A DNA stretch of 64,000 nt, from the NCBI GenBank assembly GCA_011800155.1, contig JAALGH010000019.1:1-64000 (forward strand). The letters run 5' to 3'. The DNA comes from Flammulina velutipes. Its lineage: Eukaryota; Basidiomycota; Agaricomycetes; Agaricales; Physalacriaceae. The translations under genes and the position numbers were made by a program. Numbering within the stretch: the first letter of the stretch is position 1; every line of letters begins with the position of its first letter. Below, piece after piece: positions 57,460-64,000 of the stretch. The notes beneath the pieces are model-generated. The model saw nothing but the letters and a program-made list of their open reading frames with translations. It was not told the DNA's origin and ran no database searches.

Positions 57460-58915
57460 ATGGATGCCAGAGCCGCGGAGGCCGTCGAAGAGGGAAGGCG
57501 CAAAGGCGTGGACTTGTATACGCAACTCTCGCCTCTGACGCCACTCTCATCCTGCCCGTCGTCCCCTTTGACCCCTGCTGGTAAGAGGGTGGTTGCAGAC
57601 GATCCCATGTCCCTCGGTTCCCCTCTTACCTCACTCTCGTCCCTCTCATCACACCCTCCGTCTCCTTCCCATCCAGCGGACAACCTCGCCGGAAGCTCTC
57701 CGTCGCCACTCTCACCTAGCCCACCCTCCCTTCCTAGCCCTTCGAACGGCTCGAATTCTCCCGAGGACCCTCCCCTTCCGCCCCCCAAACACCTGGTAGC
57801 CCCGCCGTCATACGTGGCCAACATGGCGCTGACCGCACCCGAACACCAAAGGGAGAAAAATCGATATCGGAGAAAGGTCGCGTCGTTCAAAAGGCAGCAG
57901 GAGGCTGAACGAACGGCTAAGAAGGCTCGAAAGCAGAAGGTTCGGCGCAGGAACCAAAGAGAAGTCAGCAGGTCGGCGCTGCCGGAGGTCTCCCAAGCCC
58001 GCCCGCCCAAGAAGAGAGCGTGCCGATACCTTCTTGCCGCCCTCACAATTCAAGTTGACTTTACCCCAACCTTTGCCCCGTTTCAGGGCCCTCGGACCAA
58101 CTGGGATGATCGCTCATGGTTCCTTTCAGACTCCCCGGAGCTGGAGGAGTTGGGGTTCCATCATGTGTCCTGGTTAGGAGGGTTCATCGCCAGCCCCGCT
58201 CTAATCACGAAACATCGTGCTAACCACCTCTCCAGGGAACCCCACGTCATCCTGGAGGCTAATGGTCGGGTAATCTGCGTATGCTGTGGGCATCCGGGAG
58301 GGGATGGTTGGGGAGAGGTGGTCCAGCGAGCGAACGACGCCATCCGCCGTTGCCAACAACGCTGCAGCATAGGTAAGACCCACCGCTTTCATCGCAGGGG
58401 CGACTACCCCACCTTGGGCTACGGCATCTCCTTTGGTGGCAGTCGGGTGGTCCCAGGATGGATTGACAACAGCGACGCGAATCAAGCCGCTCTGGCGGAG
58501 TTGATGAAGGATTAGAGATCTTCAGGAGGTGCAGATCCGGATGGGTACCCACAAGTAGACCCTTCGGCCCAGGATCCCCGCACCCGGAATCGTTGCACCC
58601 GCGGGTCATGATAACCCGGGTGCACCAAGGTTGACGGACGCTCCAGAACGTCGCAAGTATTTGAGCAAGTACTTGGTCGGATCCGCAGAAATTTGAGTTA
58701 AAATATTTTACCCTCTGCCAGCATTGAACACTCAGTTGAGCATACACGTACATCGTAGACACGCCAACCTCCGACTCAGCCAGGAGTACCCAACATGTAT
58801 AGAGATCCAATCAAATTTAAACATCTCTCTCAACCACCTGATCACTGCTTCCTATTCCGCAACTTGTCCACCACCATCCTTATCAGATGGTTAGTCGGTA
58901 TACCGACTTGGCCAA
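56821..58915. mobile_element. Candidate 2.1-kb TIR-bounded element carrying a TET/JBP-family gene
   Basis: TTGGCCAAGTCGGTATACCG at 56821, continuing ACTAGCCATCCG, is matched on the other strand from 58915 by TTGGCCAAGTCGGTATACCG continuing ACTAACCATCTG. This is a 32-bp inverted repeat with two mismatches. Flanking bases (CGCACAA and GTATGTC) show no clear duplication. The only substantial frame inside is the plus-strand gene at 57460-58515. Confidence 0.45.
57460..58515 (+). CDS. TET/JBP-family N-terminal region, catalytic half missing
   Basis: A single open frame of 351 residues. The first 120 are Ser/Pro-rich and disordered. A basic segment follows (EHQREKNRYRRKVASFKRQQ, KKARKQKVRRRNQREVSR). 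Then comes a domain with HVILEANGRVICVCCG, DGWGEVVQRANDAI, HRFHRRGDYPTLGYGISFGG and PGWIDNSDANQAAL, ending ELMKD and TAG. This matches the pre-catalytic domain of the gene at 14034-15821 (VDRVGRIVGLVH, AVNIGFAYGGGRK). The part with the iron-binding HxD and distal His is absent: no continuation with H-T-D was found downstream. So it is truncated or a stand-alone N-terminal module, and not expected to be an active dioxygenase. Confidence 0.6.
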   Translation: MDARAAEAVEEGRRKGVDLYTQLSPLTPLSSCPSSPLTPAGKRVVADDPMSLGSPLTSLSSLSSHPPSPSHPADNLAGSSPSPLSPSPPSLPSPSNGSNSPEDPPLPPPKHLVAPPSYVANMALTAPEHQREKNRYRRKVASFKRQQEAERTAKKARKQKVRRRNQREVSRSALPEVSQARPPKKRACRYLLAALTIQVDFTPTFAPFQGPRTNWDDRSWFLSDSPELEELGFHHVSWLGGFIASPALITKHRANHLSREPHVILEANGRVICVCCGHPGGDGWGEVVQRANDAIRRCQQRCSIGKTHRFHRRGDYPTLGYGISFGGSRVVPGWIDNSDANQAALAELMKD

Positions 58916-59205
58916 GTATGTCGGAATAGAATAGAAGCTTTATATTGCCAGAAGTGTCCATAATCAGTGCGGGTAATCATAGTAAGTCCAAAATATACAA
59001 AAAGTCCAGGATATAATATATATTACAAGCGATGAGGCAATAGTGGTGCACGTCCAATAACCTGAGCGAAGCAAGAACAGTAATGGTAAGCAAGACGGAA
59101 TTCTACTTTATCTAAATCATGGAGGCTCAAAACATTTGGCGGTGCCAACGATAACCCCGCCGCCTCTGTACCATGTGACATCCCTCTCGTCCAGCCTTCC
59201 ATGAC
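58516..59205. other. Intergenic
   Basis: Contains GGGTCATGATAACCCGGGTGCACC, which is self-complementary, near 58600, and the right end of the TIR segment at 58884-58915. No gene. Confidence 0.4.
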
Positions 59206-61175
59206 TCAGTAAAGTGACCAGAGAGTTTGTTGTCGCTCTGCGGGGTCGTCCGACGCAAAGCCCTTGCACCCGTCGGCAAGACTCTCTGGTACACGTCTAC
59301 CATTGAAATGGTTGAACGACCCCAGCACTTTCATCTCCCGATCCTCTATGCTGGAAGCGTCCAAGTCACTGTACACAACTTCTCCATCTTCGAAAGTTTC
59401 ATCTGGCTGAGGTTGATCAAAGCCGGCGGGTTTATATTCGTAGAGGTAGTGATCCAATGTCAGAAGTTCGTGACGGAAATTCGTCTCGAACAACTCCCAA
59501 AGAATCTCGCGGCAAACTTTGTCGGGAGGGGTAACGAAGGGAGTAAGACGTGTATTGCACCACACGAGAGGCGTCTCTGCCAGATTGGCCAAGTTAATTG
59601 TTCCCTACAAAATAGTTAGCAACCATATTCGTGAGTCGTGCAGAGAAATAGCGATACCTTCATGTTTGCGCTCTCGATACACTTCATAAGCGAAGCCTTT
59701 AACTCGTTTCGAGTGGCAGTGGATTTTGTGTCGTTGCGGGAGCCATGGAGCTCAAGTCCCATAATTGTGCGCCAGTGGGAGTTGACCAAGGGGTCGAAGT
59801 GAGGGGAGCGAAGACGATAAAGAAGAACATGACGGAGTTTTAGATAAGTTGTAAAGTACGCAGCACGAGATTTATTGTTACTATGTTGGGCAATGATGTT
59901 GGGATCGGGCAACGCGTAACCGCGCAGGACTCCACTTGGTGCACGCTCGGATGCGTTGAATTCATGGCCAACTTCCTTGCTGGCCTCCATCCAATTCGAC
60001 AGTGACGCTGGCATGAGAGGTGAATCGACGTCCAGAAACTTGTTGCGCTCGACGTGAGGAGATTTCTTTGTTTTTGGTTTTATATCTACGAGTCAAATTA
60101 GCTGTCATGAACGAAACATTAAGATTATTATAGACATACAGGGGGCTGGGCGTGAAATTACTGTGGAACTTGAAGGAGTTGATGAACAGGATACTGATAC
60201 AGGGTTCCTCGAAGGACTAGCCAAAGAAGAAGGAGCAGAAGTGACGTTGATATCTGTCGCATAGATACGACTGGGGAAAGCAAGCTTCTGGGCGTACATG
60301 GCCATCGAAGCATAACGTTCAGTGCTACCAGCAGCACCGGTAAAAACGACGGGGTGAGGAGGCGATGCGTCAATGTAAGAAACAGAGATGTCGAATGGGC
60401 GACTGGGAAGGGAGGTGGCTGTCGAAGAAGTTTCCTCCAACCAGGTGTCGACGCGCAGGTCGGTCTCCTCGCCGAGCCGACGAAGGAGCCAGATGGGCGA
60501 ACCACACTTCCACAATCCTTCGGCAACATCGAGTTGGTCGGTCAGAGCGCCGATGACATTGTGAGCACGGTACGAGCCAGAAGGGGGAGCGTAGTATCGA
60601 ACACGAGTGTCTTCGACCCAAAATACGCGCCCTGCAAGCTCCAAGCATGTGCGCTGAGTCAAACGCCACTGCATGAGCGCCTCCTCGTAAGTAGAGGGTA
60701 GGTCGAGACAGCCAAAAAGGTATTTGAGGCGGCTGATGTAGTCAGCGATTTTGTAGTCGCTTTTGATTGTGACGTCTTGGGATTGGGATGAAGCGATAGA
60801 TCGAATCTTCCTTCTGATAGCAAGGAATTCACCGTGGAGGATTTGGCGGAATTGGAGAATGATATGACCGAGACCGGTAGAGGGATCATCGGGGTGGAGA
60901 GGTTGGAAATGCTCTTGTTCCGGTAGAAACCAGAAGAGACGTTGGGGTTCTGGGAACGCAGAAGGATGAGGAATGAACGCGAGATGGGGCATTCGCTTGT
61001 CGTAGGGTTGGGGATGGAACATCGGGTCGTCGTAGCCAAAATGGAGGTCCTTTAGCATGCGAACGGTGCGAGTACCGAGAAGGGTTGGAGGAATAATGTC
61101 TGAGTTTGGTGAAGTTATGAAAACACCAGATTCGGGAAAGCGACGGCCAACGCGCCCTTCAAACGACTTGAACAT
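59206..61175 (-). CDS. Conserved basidiomycete protein, unknown function
   Basis: The ATG at 61175 (MFKSFEGRVGRRFPESGVFI) opens a long exon to about 60141. Introns near 60140-60087 and 59641-59591 join two further exons; the stop is TGA at 59206. The protein is about 600 residues. Notable strings: PPTLLGTRTVRMLKDLHFG, FWFLPEQEHFQPLHPD, SRLKYLFGCLDLPSTYEEAL, GSPIWLLRRLGEETDLRVDT, HPVVFTGAAGSTERYASMAM (near 60340) and LVWCNTRLTPFVTPPDKVCR. I recognise the style of a large multicopy Agaricomycete family (phrases like WLLR...VDT and VTFTG...RY) with no known role. No transmembrane segment or catalytic motif is evident. The frame is intact and the splice sites are canonical, so it is probably expressed. 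Confidence 0.65.
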
Positions 61176-62622
61176 GATTTTTGGCGGGTTGGGCTGGTGG
61201 GTGGGCAAGCAGGCGAGTTTGATTGCTGGCTGGTGTGCGATCGCGTAGACGGAGTGATCAGCGTAACACCGTATCACAATGCAATGACCAACGTAACGTT
61301 GCGTCAATGCTTCGAACAGGTGCGACAAGTGTGGCGAAGATGGATGTTGTGATTAGGAATGGCGCGTGATCCATCCAAGCCAATGACAAACAGTAACACA
61401 CAAATCCCCATGTCTGCTCCCACCGCCATAATTGCCCCGCCGCTTTCTTTGCATATGCAATATACCGCTATTCCGTCGCCGTCGGAGCCCTAGCAGTAAT
61501 ATGCAGGCAATTTCCCGGGGCTGCAGCCAGAGTGTAAGCTTTTAATTTCCCTAGCTGTAGCCAACACATGCCTTATGTGGCGCAGCCATCAAAGCGGCAG
61601 TGCTCGGCATCCTCTTTACCACTTATCCACACGTGGTCTTACTGTATAACGCGCCTCGCGGCAATTCCCGTAGCAGGTACTCCTCGGCATTGGAATGCCG
61701 CCTGACGGCACTTGCCGTATGGGCCCTTTACACGCCACATACAGCGCGTACTGTGCCCGGGGCGCATTTATCCTCGCACCCATACATCAACTGCTCTACC
61801 GTATAGATAAATATGTCGCCTAATCAATCAGGCTTTGATCTCTCGCTCCATAGCCTCTCCGTTCCGTATTTTCCCATCGTACGCCACACGGCGACTTTCA
61901 TCATTCCTCATGCGTAATACGTTGTCATCGAAGCTCTCAAAGAGTGTCTACTGCTCTTTGTGCGCACAAGCAGCGTCTCGCCGTACAGCACTTCTGGTCC
62001 GTCCTCCGATGCCCCGTGCGCCACACCGCTATTGTCCCCATCCATCCGCCTTCCGGGGCGGTAGCAGCATCTCTGTTTTTGGTGCCATGGTACTCAACCC
62101 GCCCGTTCTCTCTCCTCCCGCGCCATCCCATTTTGCCCCATTTACTTCGTCCTCAATTACATCGACCATCCGTCATTTCCCCGTTGCCGTCGGCCGACTG
62201 TAAATGTACCAGCTTTGTATGCTTTCGCGCCATCTTCTCGCGCTAGCGCTTCCTTGCCGGTCCCTCCCGAATTGCGCCACCCACGGTCCATATACCCTGC
62301 CTTACACGTTCCTGCATACGAAGCGTCCATTGTGTTAGCTACATGTTGGCTATGCCCGGCAAAGCCCTCATTCACTCAAACGACGCTGTCCTCGCCCGAC
62401 AATAATGACAAAATAAAAACCTTCTGCGTGAATTGAACTCTGAGACGTTCGTGGAACAACAATCGCTTCAACCGTTAAGCCAAAGGTGCTTTCTATGTGG
62501 GTAGCCTTTTGGATTTTGTGCCTACCTCCCCTGATGACGGACATCACGAAGTCCATCATGATCTTAATTCCACATGTTTACTCCCTCCCATCGACACAGG
62601 AGGGAGAAAAAGCTTTATTCGG
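61176..62622. other. Intergenic with GC-rich repeats
   Basis: TTATGTGGCGCA occurs at 61573, and GCGCCACA-type words recur near 62020 and 62275. Short frames only. No gene supported. Confidence 0.4.
62425..62490 (-). other. tRNA-like A-box and B-box (possible tRNA pseudogene or SINE head)
   Basis: The minus strand reads TTTGGCTTAACGGTTGAAGC (A-box-like) and, 25-30 bases on, GAGTTCAATTC (B-box-like), then a T-run. The arms do not pair into a full cloverleaf: the T-stem fails and the anticodon loop is unclear. So it is not called a tRNA gene. Confidence 0.3.
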
Positions 62623-62958
62623 CTACTTACCTACTCGCTCGCCATTCACTCTCACCATCTCCAACATCCACAAAGCGTCGCGTGCACGATCTTCCCAAAC
62701 AGCAAACCCCTCCCGATCCCCAGCACTCGATATAGCAACACCCCACCACCACAAACAAGCCACAATGGACAGCCACCCGTTTTGGCCTCTCGTATTCAAC
62801 ACTCCAAAATCTTTCCCCCGGTACTTCGGTCGGCTCCACCCATCGTTTTCGCACTTGCGCCACTTGGGCTGCAAGTCCTCCCACCATCCCTCATATTGCG
62901 CCACAAAGTCCGGGACCTCCGTTAGATTTAGATAAGGCATTAACTTCGTCCTTGTCAC
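62623..62958 (-). pseudogene. C-terminal fragment of the WW-motif family protein, cut by the 1.46-kb element
   Basis: The frame reads LTEVPDFVAQYEGWWEDLQP and KWRKC, then GWLSIVACLWWWGVAIS, then DALWMLEMVRVNGERVGK and stop. WW.DLQP.WR, ACL.WW and D..W.L are the C-terminal landmarks of the family seen in the gene at 24551-27066 (FWMWWAKIQPTWREV, DVTWALR). It has no start of its own; the frame runs straight into the end of the repeat element at 62961, so the 5' part lies beyond the element, outside the window. Either a gene split by the insertion or an old fragment. Confidence 0.6.
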
Positions 62959-62960
62959 AT

Positions 62961-64000
62961 CAGGAAATGCCCTCCTGCTCTCGGTTAACCTAAGTCTATC
63001 AGGTACACTTAGGTTACTCAGGTGCAGCTGAACCTGAAGACAAGGTTCAGATCAAGGTTAGACCTGAAGCAGACTGAGGTGAACTAATAGTAACACTAAG
63101 TATACCTCGAACAACTAAAGTACACTGTAGGTATTGTCTTGTCTTGAACCTTTACTGCCTGAAAACTTATGCATAACTTCAGGTATAGTCTTGTACTCAA
63201 GCTTAGCTGAAGGTTTACAAGAGGAATCCTTCAGTTCATCCTCAAGCAGTAACTAGAGGTCTCAATAATACTTGACATTTCAGTTAAAGATAGCAGAAAA
63301 TAAATGTCTCATTAAAAGCAATAGTATAATATAATGATTGGATAATAAAAGAAGAAATACTAGAAGAAAGAGTAGGTTAGTCAAGAATCAAGTCAACAGA
63401 GCAAGAAACATACCAGAAGAGCACACACAATCAAGAGTAAACACCTTTGAAGAAGAGACAATGATTAGCAATTATAAGAAAAGAAGAAACAAGTCCACAT
63501 ATCAAGAGAACATTCAAGACTTGAAGATTTAAAGGAGAACATGGAGGAAGGAGGTCAAGAGAGGAATGATGGGATCAGAGCTCAGCTCTGGTTTAAATAC
63601 CAACATGAAGTCACATGACCAGGGCAGAGGGTTTGGGTCCGGAGGTCCGGACCTAAATTGCCTGCCTGTTGGACTTGATCAATTCTTGATTCTTGATTTA
63701 CCACTGTTCACTCAATAACTCTCTGGGACTTGTATGGAAGATTATGGACCTATATATGGTTGGAAAGCGTTTAATTAGGGCTACAAGACGAGCCCATAAC
63801 CGTGGGAAAATAAGGGGTGCAGCTCCGGCCATAAGCCATTCAATCAATTCTCTGTTTCTTGTGTTCAAGCAATAGCACTACTACACTTGACTGGAAGGTA
63901 TAAGTATTATATACTGTCAGAAAGCGTTTAATTAGGCCTACAAAACGCTTATATAATCATTGGAATCGCAGGGACGCACCACAAGTTATAGGCAAAATAC
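62961..64000. mobile_element. 1.46-kb TIR element, copy 2 (cut by window end)
   Basis: Starts CAGGAAATGCCCTCCTG and follows copy 1 (42972 onward) at a constant offset with about 2-3% substitutions. Left flank TGTCACAT. The right end is beyond the window. Same orientation as copy 1. Confidence 0.9.

Noticed and set aside
62425..62490. A functional tRNA gene
   Set aside because: The T-stem and anticodon stem do not pair properly; kept only as a tRNA-like observation.

Overview
This window is a chromosome end of a filamentous basidiomycete, most likely a mushroom-forming Agaricomycete. The evidence is a telomere of CCCTAA-type repeats at base 1, multi-exon genes with introns of about 45-60 bp, and typical basidiomycete families: a KDZ transposase with a Cys-cluster (CxC2-like) N-terminus, TET/JBP-like dioxygenase relatives, a fungal hAT transposase, and an endonuclease-less Penelope-like element at the telomere. 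No rRNA, CRISPR array or bacterial-type operon was seen.

Layout. 1-143 telomere; 142-432 a Lys-rich protein tail cut off by the telomere; about 460-2657 a Penelope-like reverse transcriptase (Coprina type) broken by frameshifts; 2966-3095 decayed telomere-like repeats inboard of it. 3505-22644 is a large inverted duplication: arms 4045-7996 and 16113-20065 are almost identical and inverted. Each carries the same multi-exon gene and each is bordered outside by a piece of a duplicated RNA polymerase II largest subunit gene (RPB1). The 8.1-kb spacer holds an apparently intact hAT transposase, a small basic protein gene and a TET/JBP-like dioxygenase gene. 22.6-35.2 kb holds a Cys-rich protein, a conserved basidiomycete WW-motif protein, three unknown genes and a KDZ transposase. 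This block lies exactly between two consecutive parts of the RPB1 pseudogene (35300-36184 and 20606-22555, both minus), so it may be one large inserted KDZ-type element with cargo. 36.5-39.5 kb is a gene graveyard with a HIRA/Hir1-like WD40 remnant. 40.1-46.4 kb has a Ulp1-like cysteine protease convergent with a gene whose C-terminal part I tentatively read as HECT-like; the latter is split by a 1463-bp inverted-repeat element. 47.4-50.6 kb has a long coiled-coil gene and a small unknown gene. 50.7-56.3 kb has SPT5/KOW-like coding sequence interrupted by an hAT-type MITE, a foldback, C-rich repeats and a TA-flanked Tc1/mariner-like MITE. 56.8-58.9 kb is a TIR-bounded segment carrying a truncated TET/JBP-family gene. 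59.2-61.2 kb is a conserved unknown gene. 62.6-64.0 kb is a gene fragment broken by the second copy of the 1.46-kb element, cut by the window end.

Taken together, the region is a fast-evolving subtelomere: a chromosome end apparently capped by telomere and retroelement addition, shaped by inverted duplication and DNA transposons inserted into exons, and enriched in pieces of transcription and chromatin genes (RPB1, SPT5-like, HIRA-like, TET/JBP-like). The orientation of the Penelope-like element, with its 3' end facing older telomere-like repeats, fits target-primed addition onto an exposed chromosome end.
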